Assembly (NCBI RefSeq): GCF_014205845.1
Contig: NZ_JACHCR010000023.1
Coordinates: forward strand, 1 to 64,000
From: Mucilaginibacter cryoferens
Lineage (GTDB): Bacteria > Bacteroidota > Bacteroidia > Sphingobacteriales > Sphingobacteriaceae
Length of the DNA stretch: 64,000 bases
Direction: 5' to 3'
Shown in pieces: positions 38,376 through 47,686 of this stretch. The notes below the pieces were generated by a model, which saw nothing but the letters and a program-made list of their open reading frames with translations, was not told the DNA's origin and made no database searches. The translations under genes and the position numbers were made by a program. Each line of letters begins with the position of its first letter. The stretch's first letter is position 1.

Positions 38376-39106
38376 CCCTATCCTGCTATATCATTGACGA
38401 TGAATTCCATGCCGTAGAGGTATTAACCGATTACGTCGAAAAAACACCCGGGCTTCAACTCGCCGGATCAGCTACAGATCCATTGCTGGGGCTGGACGCG
38501 ATTACCAATAGCTTTCCGGATATCACCTTCCTGGACCTGGATATGCCAGGTATCACCGGGCTTGAACTTGCCAGGATCGCAGGGAACAGCACCGCCATCG
38601 TGCTGACCACCTTTCACCGGGGCTCGGGCCCCGAAGCATTTGAGATCGGAGTGGCCGACTACCTGCTCAAACCGATCTCCTACGAACGCTTCCTGAAATG
38701 CATCCAAAAGATCAAGCAGGAAAAACAATTGGCGGCCTCTTTAGTCGCCTCCGGGCCTTTCTCATTTCTTGTTAAAACAGATACCAAGGGTAAGCTGTTC
38801 CGGATCTTCGCGCCTGAGATCATTTACATATCCAGCGAGAAAAACTACCTGCATATCCATCTCGAAAAAGAGACTATCAAAGCCTACCTCACGCTGACCG
38901 AACTCCTGGAAAAACTCCCCGCGGAGCAGTTCTGCCGGGTGCACCGCGCTTTCATCGTTAACCTGCGTTGCGTCAGGACCATCGAGCCGGGGTTCGCCCG
39001 TTTAACCAACCATACTACCGTTGATATCGGCCCTACTTATAGGGAGGATTTCCTGCAAAAACTGGACGCCGAACTCATCGTCAGCCACCGGCAACACAAA
39101 AACTAA
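38372..39106 (+). CDS. LytTR-family response regulator
   Basis: A 244-residue DNA-binding response regulator. The receiver domain covers residues about 1-120, with the phosphorylated Asp in ITFLDLDMPG (about 55) and the conserved Lys in DYLLKPISYERF (about 104). The LytTR domain covers about 140-240 (YISSEKNYLHIHLEKETIKAY, RVHRAFIVNLRCV). It overlaps the kinase gene by 4 bp, so the two are translationally coupled. It ends 2 bp before the stop of the convergent LanB gene. The likely targets are the precursor promoter and perhaps the LanB/MauE divergent promoter. Confidence 0.9.
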   Translation: MTLSCYIIDDEFHAVEVLTDYVEKTPGLQLAGSATDPLLGLDAITNSFPDITFLDLDMPGITGLELARIAGNSTAIVLTTFHRGSGPEAFEIGVADYLLKPISYERFLKCIQKIKQEKQLAASLVASGPFSFLVKTDTKGKLFRIFAPEIIYISSEKNYLHIHLEKETIKAYLTLTELLEKLPAEQFCRVHRAFIVNLRCVRTIEPGFARLTNHTTVDIGPTYREDFLQKLDAELIVSHRQHKN

Positions 39107-39108
39107 GA

Positions 39109-42084
39109 TCATGCCCTTTTCTCTCTTGCCGCCAGCGACAACGCGTATTTATAACAACAATGATAGACAACCATTTCGTGTTCACGCTGCCTGGAAATAA
39201 AAAAACGGTTCAACTGCATATGGATAAGATCAGCAAGCAGGCCATCCCGTTTATAACCAGTCCACGACATGCTATCTGCCGCCAGCACCTTTAGGGGGGC
39301 TTCCATTCCACCCAGCGAAAAGCCGCCCTCCCCTGCCACCCGGCCGCCCTCCAAAATTTCGCGCATGGGCCTGCTCACCGTACGAAACTTAAGATCTAGA
39401 TCTACCAATAATTGCTGATCGCCATTAAATTCGGCCAGAAACCTTCGCTGCTGAATTTCAAAAAAACCGACCAGAAGATCCGAGTCAGCTATAAAAATAC
39501 GGCACATCTGCCACACCAATGCCAACGCTTTTAATTCCGCGGTTTCCGGTTCCCGCGATCCATTCTGAATAGCCTGCAGCACATCAGTACTCCCTGCGCA
39601 AAACAACGCCTCTACTTTACCGATCAAACCGGCTGAGTATCTTTCCAATTCCCTGTTATACGTATCATGCTTATAATCCCGAACCAATGCGCCATGATGA
39701 CCCTCAGAAAGCAAACGTTTAAGCTTCCGCAGGATAAAAGTCGCGTCATTACCGGAAGAACGAAACCGTACCCGGAGATGCGGCTCCGGGTCCTGGTAAC
39801 GGATAAAAAACCAGCAACTGATCCTGGCCCCGGCCTGATCCAGCGCGGGGGCTATCACGTCCTGCAATACTTTGTCCGCGCTTAACGGTGTACAGTAAAG
39901 CTTCACGTAAAGCCATTCACCGCCAGGCAAAAATGTCCTTTCCACATACTCCTCGTCCACCCGCGACGGAAGCGGGGCATAAACGGCCACTTTACTTTTC
40001 AGAAACGCCATAACCTCCCCGGCGAGCCGCTTTTTTCCCGCCGTTACCGTATCTCCCGGTAACAGGTATTCTTTCAGCAGGGCGGTCTTTTCCTCCTTCA
40101 GGCAATCCAGAAAAAATAACGCCTCGCGGTCGTTACCCAAGTCAAAAACCAGTAACTGATCGCTGAGCCCCAGAGAAATTCTTCGCGGAATACCGCGTTC
40201 CTGCCGAAAAAGGTGTAGCCTGCCGAGCGGGCTTTCGCTTTCCTGTAGAAAGCTGATCTCCGATTTGCTGAGATACCAGCGCGCAAGACTCAGGATACAG
40301 CCCTGATAAATGACCCTGGGATAAAATCCGAGACCCGGAAAAAGTCTTTCCAGGTTGAATGATAATTCCGTCTGCAGCCCCTGAAACTGCATATCACACA
40401 ACAGCCTGAATACCGGGAGATCATTATGACGAAAATTATAGGCCGTGGGAAGCCGGGGTACCACCCGCAAACCCTGCGTAATGGATTCCAGCACCACCTG
40501 GTCGTTTACCACAGAAACCAGCAGGTCACCCGGAAGCAGCTGCTTTTCCTCTTCGGTACCGGGAAAAACATATAAAGGAATGATATGATCATAGATCCTG
40601 CTCCGCCTGTTAATATTATCGACATGATGGTGGGATAGCTGGTGCAGTTCAGCAAAGATCACCCCCGGATTGGCTTCGGCTTCTGCGGCCGCGATCTCCC
40701 GGCAAAGCGCCGAAATTTCGGGGGTAAAGACCGAAAAGCGGCCCGCCAGCGCGGTAGCGGACGCGCCGCCAACGGCACCGAGTATCAAATAATCCGGTGC
40801 TTCCGAATAAAGGACGACCATACTCGGAGGCGGTTGTAATGCCCCGGCTCTTTCCGGGAGCTCCAAAAGATCTTCCTCCCGGATCACCAGGGGGCCGACG
40901 TTTCCTTTCGCTGGGTTACCCAGACCCAGCCTTAAAAAAAGGCGATGCACCGCCGTCCATTCCAGTTCAGCACGTTCAGCAGGCCCCGGAATCCTTAATC
41001 CTTTCAGTCCCTCCTGCGCGTATTGTTCCCGGTGCAAACGCGCATAACCAACACCGGCATCCGGGTCCAGCGCTTTTAACAAGGGAACCCGCTGCGACTC
41101 AAACCTGGCTTTAAATTCCCGGATGAATGCCTGGAGGTCCCTGTTGGGTGCCTGCGGAACGATACGCTGTAGCAGGCTGACAGCCGCGGCCAGCCGCGCT
41201 TTAACCTGTTCATCGATGCCCCCACGGTAAACCGGACGTTCCAGCCCCGAGTAGAACAATTGACCGGCCAAACCCTCGTTTTTACCGTTCCCGAAGCGCG
41301 AGAGCAGGCCAATATGCGCCAGCTGCGTGGCAGACCTGCCGCAGGGAAGCCCCGTACCGGGCTCCCGAACAGGATTCTGCTGACCATCTGCCGAAACCTC
41401 GATCAGCCCTCCGGAAGGTCCCAATAATACCTGTTCCGCTGTTAAAAACGCTATATAACCTGCCGCCTCTCCGGCAGTGCAGCCGGACCGCCCGGCCAGC
41501 AGTTGTATTAATATACTTCTACGCATAGTCGTTTTTCTGCACGCCTCAACGAGAAAATCATTCGTGGCATTGGAATCGACCGCGCTGATATTAAACCGAA
41601 GTTTCCCGTTTCCGTCAGCAAAGGCTGCCATGTAACGCCATTCGGCGCCGATCCGGTAGAGTAACGGGTTTGACCTCAGATCGCAATCTTCCGAACAACC
41701 AGCAACAAGGTCGCTGATTTTTCGCGACTGGGCCGGCAGCAGATGCAAGATACATTCCCCGTCTTTTGCCAGCCTCACCTGCCGTTCGGGCGACCAGGAA
41801 GCGAGGGTAAATGCCGCGAAGCTCCCAAAGGGAGTCGGCCGGAACGACATCCGGTTATAATATTTCTGCAGGGTGAAACGCTCCCGCTGCCCGAGCGCGG
41901 CCCATTCAAAGTTCTTTTTTTCAAGCGAGCGGTAAAAATCCTGGCTGGCAAGCCAGAGCGCGTTCCGGAAATCCGGTTGTTGCAGCACCTCCGACACCTT
42001 ATTTAAATCGTAGTCATCCAGGCTGTAAAAAGGCGTTCTTAACAGCAACCTGTCCCAAAAATCATATTGTTGTTCGTTGTCCAT
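39109..42084 (-). CDS. LanB-type lanthipeptide dehydratase, full length
   Basis: A 991-residue class I dehydratase that would use glutamyl-tRNA to glutamylate Ser/Thr of a precursor and then eliminate glutamate, giving dehydroamino acids. The N-terminal glutamylation domain starts RTPFYSLDDYDL and has YYNRMSFRPTPFGSFAAF (about 70-87) and HHHVDNINRRSR (about 485-496). The C-terminal elimination (SpaB_C) domain starts with EWLYVKLYC (about 723) and has CWFFIRYQDPEPHLRVRFR. Length is typical of fused LanB. GC content is clearly higher than in the flanks. Its start diverges from the MauE-like gene 86 bp away. The precursor at 37060-37215 is the only obvious local substrate. No LanC was found. Confidence 0.92.
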   Translation of the reverse strand: MDNEQQYDFWDRLLLRTPFYSLDDYDLNKVSEVLQQPDFRNALWLASQDFYRSLEKKNFEWAALGQRERFTLQKYYNRMSFRPTPFGSFAAFTLASWSPERQVRLAKDGECILHLLPAQSRKISDLVAGCSEDCDLRSNPLLYRIGAEWRYMAAFADGNGKLRFNISAVDSNATNDFLVEACRKTTMRRSILIQLLAGRSGCTAGEAAGYIAFLTAEQVLLGPSGGLIEVSADGQQNPVREPGTGLPCGRSATQLAHIGLLSRFGNGKNEGLAGQLFYSGLERPVYRGGIDEQVKARLAAAVSLLQRIVPQAPNRDLQAFIREFKARFESQRVPLLKALDPDAGVGYARLHREQYAQEGLKGLRIPGPAERAELEWTAVHRLFLRLGLGNPAKGNVGPLVIREEDLLELPERAGALQPPPSMVVLYSEAPDYLILGAVGGASATALAGRFSVFTPEISALCREIAAAEAEANPGVIFAELHQLSHHHVDNINRRSRIYDHIIPLYVFPGTEEEKQLLPGDLLVSVVNDQVVLESITQGLRVVPRLPTAYNFRHNDLPVFRLLCDMQFQGLQTELSFNLERLFPGLGFYPRVIYQGCILSLARWYLSKSEISFLQESESPLGRLHLFRQERGIPRRISLGLSDQLLVFDLGNDREALFFLDCLKEEKTALLKEYLLPGDTVTAGKKRLAGEVMAFLKSKVAVYAPLPSRVDEEYVERTFLPGGEWLYVKLYCTPLSADKVLQDVIAPALDQAGARISCWFFIRYQDPEPHLRVRFRSSGNDATFILRKLKRLLSEGHHGALVRDYKHDTYNRELERYSAGLIGKVEALFCAGSTDVLQAIQNGSREPETAELKALALVWQMCRIFIADSDLLVGFFEIQQRRFLAEFNGDQQLLVDLDLKFRTVSRPMREILEGGRVAGEGGFSLGGMEAPLKVLAADSMSWTGYKRDGLLADLIHMQLNRFFISRQREHEMVVYHCCYKYALSLAAREKRA

Positions 42085-42096
42085 ATATTCCTTCTT

Positions 42097-42113
42097 AAGG
42101 GTACCCTACCCTT
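42097..42113. promoter_or_regulatory. Inverted repeat in the LanB/MauE divergent promoter
   Basis: AAGGGTA-CCC-TACCCTT, perfect 7-bp arms around three bases, 12 bp upstream of the LanB start codon and 58 bp upstream of the MauE-like start. The position suits an operator acting on both directions. A TTCCTTTG that resembles a -7 box (one base off) lies on the plus strand near 42146. Confidence 0.45.
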
Positions 42114-42170
42114 TACCTACTGTTTTCATATTCGTGTCTTCGCTTCCTTTGTTCCAGCAAACCCACCGAC

Positions 42171-42605
42171 ATGAAAAAAATAATTCATACCATCGTCCCG
42201 TTCCTGCTCATCATCCTATTCACCTACGCAGCAGCAAGCAAGCTGATGGACGTTAACCGCTTCCGCAGTCAGCTTTACCTGCAACCCTTTTCACATGGCA
42301 TCGCTGATGTACTGCTATACGTCCTCCCGACAGGAGAACTTTTACTCGCGACAATGCTCTGTTTTAACCGTACACGCTTCACCGGCCTCTTACTGTCTAC
42401 CTTACTGATGGCTGCATTCACCGCTTATATATCTATGATCCTGCTGCATTATTGGGGCAAGGTCCCCTGCTCCTGCGGCGGCATCCTCGAAAACATGTCA
42501 TGGCCGGTACACCTCGCTTTTAACTGGGCCTTTCTTCTAGCCGGTGTTACAGCGATTATCCTGCAACTTTCTGGTAATAAACGCGAACAAAACGACCTGA
42601 TCTGA
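42171..42605 (+). CDS. MauE/DoxX-like redox-associated membrane protein
   Basis: A 144-residue inner-membrane protein with four hydrophobic helices: IVPFLLIILFTYAAASKL, YVLPTGELLLATML, LLLSTLLMAAFTAYISMILL and LAFNWAFLLAGVTAIIL. The motif PCSCGG between helices 3 and 4 is typical of the MauE/DoxX-like methylamine-utilisation group, whose members assist disulfide or cofactor chemistry of exported proteins. In Bacteroidota it is often found near DUF6520 and SusC/D genes, as here. It diverges from LanB and precedes the DUF6520 gene by 122 bp. Confidence 0.85.
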   Translation: MKKIIHTIVPFLLIILFTYAAASKLMDVNRFRSQLYLQPFSHGIADVLLYVLPTGELLLATMLCFNRTRFTGLLLSTLLMAAFTAYISMILLHYWGKVPCSCGGILENMSWPVHLAFNWAFLLAGVTAIILQLSGNKREQNDLI

Positions 42606-42727
42606 CCACTATCCATAACGATCCACGGGGGAAAGCTGAAAACCCGCAGAAAAGAGTAGGCACATTTTTTATTATTCATTATTTAAGTTTTTCGTTTGCT
42701 TTTTAGTAAAAACAGCATTCCGGTACT

Positions 42728-43012
42728 ATGAAAAATTCAAAAGCAGCCATCTTCGCCCTTGCCTTCGTATTAGGCATCGGTGGCGCGTTCAGCACCCACG
42801 CGGCCAAAGCCAGCCACAAACCGGCAGCCGTATGGTGGAAGTTTAACGGCTTACAAACACAGATCACCGATCCTGCCCAGTACACCTTCAGCTCCCTGGA
42901 ACCTACCTGTTCCGCAGGCTCCGACCGTTGTGCTGTTGAAGCTAACCGCAGCACCGCCAATCCTGCCCAGCCAGATCTTTCTACCATCACGCATGAAGAC
43001 CTGAAACCTTGA
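42728..43012 (+). CDS. DUF6520-like exported protein
   Basis: A 94-residue protein with a Sec signal (AAIFALAFVLGIGGAFSTHAA) and a mature part carrying WWKFNGL and the double-Cys motif CSAGSDRCAVEA (about residues 61-72). These features match the short DUF6520 family of Bacteroidota. The function is unknown. The two Cys residues could form a disulfide, and the neighbours encode a MauE-like protein and a thioredoxin-like protein, so redox handling of this protein is a reasonable guess. A strong bidirectional terminator follows. Confidence 0.75.
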   Translation: MKNSKAAIFALAFVLGIGGAFSTHAAKASHKPAAVWWKFNGLQTQITDPAQYTFSSLEPTCSAGSDRCAVEANRSTANPAQPDLSTITHEDLKP

Positions 43013-43032
43013 TCTCCCGCTAAGTGCTGTTT

Positions 43033-43060
43033 GAAAAGACCGGCAACCGCCGGTCTTTTC
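43033..43060. terminator. Strong bidirectional terminator
   Basis: GAAAAGACCGGC (43033-43044) and GCCGGTCTTTTC (43049-43060) form a perfect 12-bp stem with the 4-base loop AACC. It separates the convergent DUF6520 (plus) and SusD (minus) genes, and its A/T ends provide a U-run in both directions. Confidence 0.9.
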
Positions 43061-43063
43061 CGT

Positions 43064-44431
43064 TTAGTTCTGCGCCATCCCCGTATCACCGATCACCTGC
43101 TGTGGTATCGGCCATACATACCGCGCGTCACCCGGCGGCAATTCATATAATTGGCCACCCACTATTTTCCTTAATGTTTTCGCCAGGGCCGGTTCCTTAT
43201 TCAACCGGCGCAGGTCCGTCCAGCGCAATCCCCGAAATAACAGTTGCCTCCTTCTTTCTAATAATACCCAGGATAATGTGGTAACCTGATCTCCTGTGCT
43301 TAGCACCTGGTAAGCGGCGGTCGCATACCTATTCTTCCTTAACGTATTCAGATCGGCCAGCGCCGCCGTCATATTGCCCCCGCGCGCTTCTGCCTCTGCC
43401 CGCACCAGGTACATTTCGTCGGTAGCCGGCCCGTTAAACAGGATCACCGTCCCGTCATAACTCCCGTTGAAGGTAAACCAATTCGTACCCGGCTGTGGTT
43501 TGAAGAACAGCGTCTTTCGCAAGTCCCCGACCTCGTATAAGACATACAGGTTACTGTCCACCATCAGTTTGAGCGGTAACAGCATTGCCGTCGGGAAGCT
43601 GGTCGTATGAAACAAAACCTCGTCATTAAAACGGGCGAACGGTACGCCTGTCCCGGGATTGACTTTATTATAGTCGATCAGGGTCCCGTTCAGCCGTAGG
43701 CTCGAATCTGCGTAAAGGCCTGCCTTATCATATACGCCCATGCACAAATAGGTACGGGCAAGCATGGCATATGCTGCCGCCCGGCAGGGTCTTGTTTTCA
43801 CCAAAGCCACCACCGGCAGCAAAGGCACGGCCGCCGACAGGTCTGCGATCATCCGCGCGTAGGTCTGCGCTACTGTCGACCGGACGGATTTCACATTCAG
43901 GTCCGAACTCTCCCGTAGCACCAGGCCCGCATCCGTCGCCGCCGTCCCCTGCTCATACACCTTACAAAACTCCTGCGCCAGCTGGTAATAGGCATAGCCC
44001 CTTAAAAAGGAGGCCTGTCCCCGGATATTATTCCAGTCGTCGCCTGCTGTTCCGTATTTGGCCGCGCCTTCCAATACCACGTTGGCGTAATAAACCACGC
44101 TGTAAGGCAGCGACCAGTCGTTCCTGTCGAGGTCATTAAACACATTCCGGTCCCACACATAGGCATTACGCTCTGTCACTCTTGCGGCCAGCCAGGTATC
44201 CGTCGTCACAAACCCTTCATCACCGCCCGCGATACCCGCATAGGGCCACACCTGCGAAATTTTCGACGTATTATCCATCAGCGCCTGGAAATCAGCGGCC
44301 GATGAAGGCACTTCCAGCGAGGAGGATGGTTTGACATCCAGCTGCCTGCTGCAGGAGGCGCATATCACGACAAGCAATATCGCCCCGGTATATATTTTTA
44401 TCTTTTTCATCTGTATCTTTTTTATCATCAT
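43064..44431 (-). CDS. SusD/RagB-family nutrient-binding lipoprotein
   Basis: A 455-residue outer-membrane lipoprotein that caps a SusC partner and binds its ligand. The signal ends at CASC (Cys at about residue 27 of this start). A start at the second Met group (MKKIKIYTG, position 44410) gives a more normal signal. The N-terminal PSSSLEVPSSAADFQALMDN and the TPR-rich helical part (FLRGYAYYQLAQEF, YAMLARTYLCMGVYDKAG) are typical, as is the C-terminal LLERRRQLLFRGLRWTDLRRL. It begins about 5 bp after SusC and ends the operon. The ligand is unknown and could be a peptide. Confidence 0.92.
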   Translation of the reverse strand: MMIKKIQMKKIKIYTGAILLVVICASCSRQLDVKPSSSLEVPSSAADFQALMDNTSKISQVWPYAGIAGGDEGFVTTDTWLAARVTERNAYVWDRNVFNDLDRNDWSLPYSVVYYANVVLEGAAKYGTAGDDWNNIRGQASFLRGYAYYQLAQEFCKVYEQGTAATDAGLVLRESSDLNVKSVRSTVAQTYARMIADLSAAVPLLPVVALVKTRPCRAAAYAMLARTYLCMGVYDKAGLYADSSLRLNGTLIDYNKVNPGTGVPFARFNDEVLFHTTSFPTAMLLPLKLMVDSNLYVLYEVGDLRKTLFFKPQPGTNWFTFNGSYDGTVILFNGPATDEMYLVRAEAEARGGNMTAALADLNTLRKNRYATAAYQVLSTGDQVTTLSWVLLERRRQLLFRGLRWTDLRRLNKEPALAKTLRKIVGGQLYELPPGDARYVWPIPQQVIGDTGMAQN

Positions 44432-44436
44432 TCCTG

Positions 44437-47400
44437 TTAAAAATTTCCGCTAAGGCCGATGGCTATCGTACGCGGCGGCCGCAGTGACGAGGGGTAATCC
44501 GGATCGAGCGAAGTTTTGGTCGCTTTCCAGATCAGCCCCAGGTTGGTGGCGTAGAGGTATACCTGTATATGCTTCAGGGGAAGACTGTGCCAGTGTTGCC
44601 GGTCGGCATCATAACTCAGCCGCACATCCTGCAACCGGATATGGTCCCCTTTTTCCACGTTGACCGCCGATTGCTGGTAAAACTGTTCCCGCTGGCTGTC
44701 TGCCGGGTAAACCAGCGAGGGTACGCTGGTTCTTTTTTCATCACCCGGTACCTGCCAGCGCCGCGCGTAATCACCCGTCGACGTATCCCAGTTGTTGAAC
44801 AACCCAGTATAATTGATCGCCGGCCTGATAAAATAATACCCGAGTTTGTAGGAGATATTGGCCGACAAAGAAACGCCACGGTAACTCACCGTGTTCCGCA
44901 GGTAGCCATACGTTGTTGGCACTGCCGGCCCGCTGTATTGCAGGTCGCCCACTTTGGTACCGCTCAGTATCGCCGAATAATCCGAACTCACCTCCCCGTT
45001 CACATAGCCCCGCGGGTTGCCGTTCGCCGGGTCGAGCCCCGCCCATTTATAGGTCAGGATCGCGTAAAGCGGTTTACCTACGATGGGCGCTACCGAATAG
45101 GCATTGGCCACATAGGCCGAAGCGTTATCGCTGTACTGGTAATATTGGGTCACGGTATTCTGCCCGTAGCTCAGCAGCAGGTCGGTCTGCCATTTCAAAG
45201 CACCACGCAGGTTATTGCTGTGCAGGTTCAGTTCCAGTCCGTGGCCTTTCATCGAGGCCACGTTCCCTTTATACTGGAACAGGTTCGTCGCCGGGTTCAG
45301 CACCCCTGTCGTCTGGTCCAGCGGCTGGTAACCCACCAGGTCATGGCCCTTTTTACGGTAATATTCTACTGAGCCTGATAATACATTGTTCTTCAGCCCG
45401 AAATCCAGTCCAATATTGAAAATCCCAGTCTTCTCCCAACCCAGATCCGGGTTCGGCGGGTTAAACAGGTCGGCATAGGTCTGCCTGCCCAGCGGACTTT
45501 GTCCCACATACCGGATGGTGGCCTGCGCTGCCAGCGTATTGTCCACATTACCGCTGTAACCATAGCTCCCCCGCAGCTTCAGGTAAGGCAGCCAGGATAA
45601 TTTATAAAAAGCCTCGTTACTCAGTGTCCAGCCGGCACCCACCGAATACAGCGGTACACCTTTCTGGTTGGCGTTCACACCGAACAGGTTCGACTCATCC
45701 TTGCGTGCGCTGACCGAGATGCTGTAACGGCGGTCATAGGCATAAGACGCGTTGGCAAAATAACTCAGGTTATTGTTCTGTAAAGTACTATACTGGTTCG
45801 GATAAGGGATCGTATAATCGATATAATAGGAATAATTGGACAGCAGGAAGCTGGTTACGTAATCCACCGGCAGCGCCGTTTGCGTATCCGCGTTATAGCC
45901 ATAATCTCGTGAGTTTCGGTCGCGGGTATTGTTACTCCGGTATTCGTAGCCCGCCAGCGCGGTCAGCGCGCTTTTGCCCTGCTCCAGGCTGTAGTTCAGC
46001 TGCCCCCGGAAGCTATGGGCGAGCAGGCGGTCGTCCGAACTGTCGAAGATCCCGCCCACAGGTATCGGCAGCGTCAGCGTGCCATCCGGGTTTTGCTGCG
46101 TATACTGGTTCACCAGGTTGCGGGCATAGTAGCTGTCTTTGCCATACAGCAGGTCGCCCTGGGTTTGCGCATTTTCCAGTTGATAACGCAGCTCGGCGTT
46201 CAGGCCTTTCCATAGCTTATATTTCAGCGCCGTATTCAGCAGGATATCCAGCTGGTCCGAGCGGTTGCTCACCTGTTTATAGTCCTCCAGCGGCACATAA
46301 TCCCAGTTCTGAAAACCCAGCGCTTCCGAAGCCGTTACGAACGACCTCCGGTAATCTTTTAATACGGCTAGTGGATTACCCTGCGCGTCTGCCAACGCCT
46401 CGTAAGGCAGCAAACCCTTCTCGTCGCTGGTTCGCAAAGCCGTATAATCATCCCGGCCCACTACAGTCCTGCTGCTGGTCAGGTAAGCGCCCACATCCAG
46501 CTGTAGGCGCTCCGTCAAATAAAAACTGTTGTCCGAGCGCAGGTTCAGCCTGCGGTAGGTACCGCTCAACGCGCTTAGGTTATGGTCGTACCCGGCCGAA
46601 AACAGGTAGGCCGCCTTATCCGAGCCGCCGCTGAGGCTCAGCGCATACTGCTGATTCACGGCCTGGCGATACCAGTATTTTTCCAGGTCGTTCCGCACGT
46701 CGTGGCCGGCGATAGCCGCCACCTGTGCGTCCGCCTGCGCAGCGCTGATCTTGCCGTCCCGCTGCGCGATCAGCGTCTCCACCACCGGCGAGATGGGCAG
46801 GTAGTTATAAGCATTCTCGTCGTCAGTATAAAATCCTTTGCCGAACAATTGCTTTTCCAGCCCTGCGAAATCTGATGATGACATTCGGGGCAGGTAGAAC
46901 AGGTCGGGCTTTGCGGCTACCGTCACATTCGCGTTGAAGCTGACAGCCATGGGTTTGTTTCTCGCTCCTTTTTTTGTCGTCACCACGATCACGCCGTTAC
47001 TGGCCCTTACACCCCAGATGGCAGCGGCGGACGCGTCTTTTAATATGGTGATGCTTTCTATATCATTGGGGTTGATGTTATTGATATCGCCCTCATACGG
47101 AAAATTATCCAGCACGACCAGCGGTGCTGAGTTGGCGAACAGCGTGCTCTTGCCCCGGATCACCAGCGTGTTCGATTGCCCGATCCGCTTGTCAAACAAA
47201 ATACTGCTTACCCCTTCCAGCCGGCCGAGCACATCGGTGCCCACCGACCGGTTCAGCAGCTCTTTGCCGACCTGTTCATACGAGCCCGTGGCCTTTTCCA
47301 AAGGCAGCGACTGGTACCCGTTCGATACCACTTTTACCTCTTCCATTTCCTGCACCACCAGGCGCAGCGTGATCTTAAAGCTGTGCTCATCATGCACTAC

Positions 47401-47646
47401 TACCGCCTTGGACAGGTAACCCGCTTTTTCAAAATATAAGGTATCCAGCCGGGCGGCGGTGAATACAAAGCGGCCGTCGGCATTGGTTACCGCCTGTTGT
47501 GGTTTTCCCTTTACGGCTACCCGGACGGCTGCGACGGGCGATCCGCCGGGGTCTTGTACGATGCCTGTTATGGCCTGGGCCATGGCCGCTGCGGGTAGCA
47601 AAATACATAGCAGCGCGCTATAAAATATCCTGTAAAAATCTTTCAT
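44437..47646 (-). CDS. SusC/RagA-family TonB-dependent receptor
   Basis: A 1069-residue outer-membrane transporter. Signal peptide about 1-23, then a CarboxypepD-like beta domain (ITGIVQDPGGSPVAAV, about 25-105), no FecR-interacting STN domain, the plug (GRLEGVSSILFDKRIG, then SAPLVVLDNFPYEGDINNINPND and SITILKDASAAAIWGVRASNGVIVVTTKKG, about 120-230) and a 22-strand barrel ending in aromatic strands. It imports a ligand bound by the SusD partner, driven by TonB. It is preceded by the TlpA-like gene at 40 bp on the same strand. High GC like the LanB gene. Confidence 0.95.
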   Translation of the reverse strand: MKDFYRIFYSALLCILLPAAAMAQAITGIVQDPGGSPVAAVRVAVKGKPQQAVTNADGRFVFTAARLDTLYFEKAGYLSKAVVVHDEHSFKITLRLVVQEMEEVKVVSNGYQSLPLEKATGSYEQVGKELLNRSVGTDVLGRLEGVSSILFDKRIGQSNTLVIRGKSTLFANSAPLVVLDNFPYEGDINNINPNDIESITILKDASAAAIWGVRASNGVIVVTTKKGARNKPMAVSFNANVTVAAKPDLFYLPRMSSSDFAGLEKQLFGKGFYTDDENAYNYLPISPVVETLIAQRDGKISAAQADAQVAAIAGHDVRNDLEKYWYRQAVNQQYALSLSGGSDKAAYLFSAGYDHNLSALSGTYRRLNLRSDNSFYLTERLQLDVGAYLTSSRTVVGRDDYTALRTSDEKGLLPYEALADAQGNPLAVLKDYRRSFVTASEALGFQNWDYVPLEDYKQVSNRSDQLDILLNTALKYKLWKGLNAELRYQLENAQTQGDLLYGKDSYYARNLVNQYTQQNPDGTLTLPIPVGGIFDSSDDRLLAHSFRGQLNYSLEQGKSALTALAGYEYRSNNTRDRNSRDYGYNADTQTALPVDYVTSFLLSNYSYYIDYTIPYPNQYSTLQNNNLSYFANASYAYDRRYSISVSARKDESNLFGVNANQKGVPLYSVGAGWTLSNEAFYKLSWLPYLKLRGSYGYSGNVDNTLAAQATIRYVGQSPLGRQTYADLFNPPNPDLGWEKTGIFNIGLDFGLKNNVLSGSVEYYRKKGHDLVGYQPLDQTTGVLNPATNLFQYKGNVASMKGHGLELNLHSNNLRGALKWQTDLLLSYGQNTVTQYYQYSDNASAYVANAYSVAPIVGKPLYAILTYKWAGLDPANGNPRGYVNGEVSSDYSAILSGTKVGDLQYSGPAVPTTYGYLRNTVSYRGVSLSANISYKLGYYFIRPAINYTGLFNNWDTSTGDYARRWQVPGDEKRTSVPSLVYPADSQREQFYQQSAVNVEKGDHIRLQDVRLSYDADRQHWHSLPLKHIQVYLYATNLGLIWKATKTSLDPDYPSSLRPPRTIAIGLSGNF

Positions 47647-47686
47647 CAGATTCCTGTTAAACTGTTAAAAAATAAATTGCCGGCCG

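Noticed and set aside
44569..45372. Long plus-strand frames antisense to SusC (also 45909-46634 and 46934-47419)
   Set aside because: They are shadows of the GC-rich SusC gene: Arg/Pro/Ala-rich composition, no motif, and the minus-strand protein is unmistakable.
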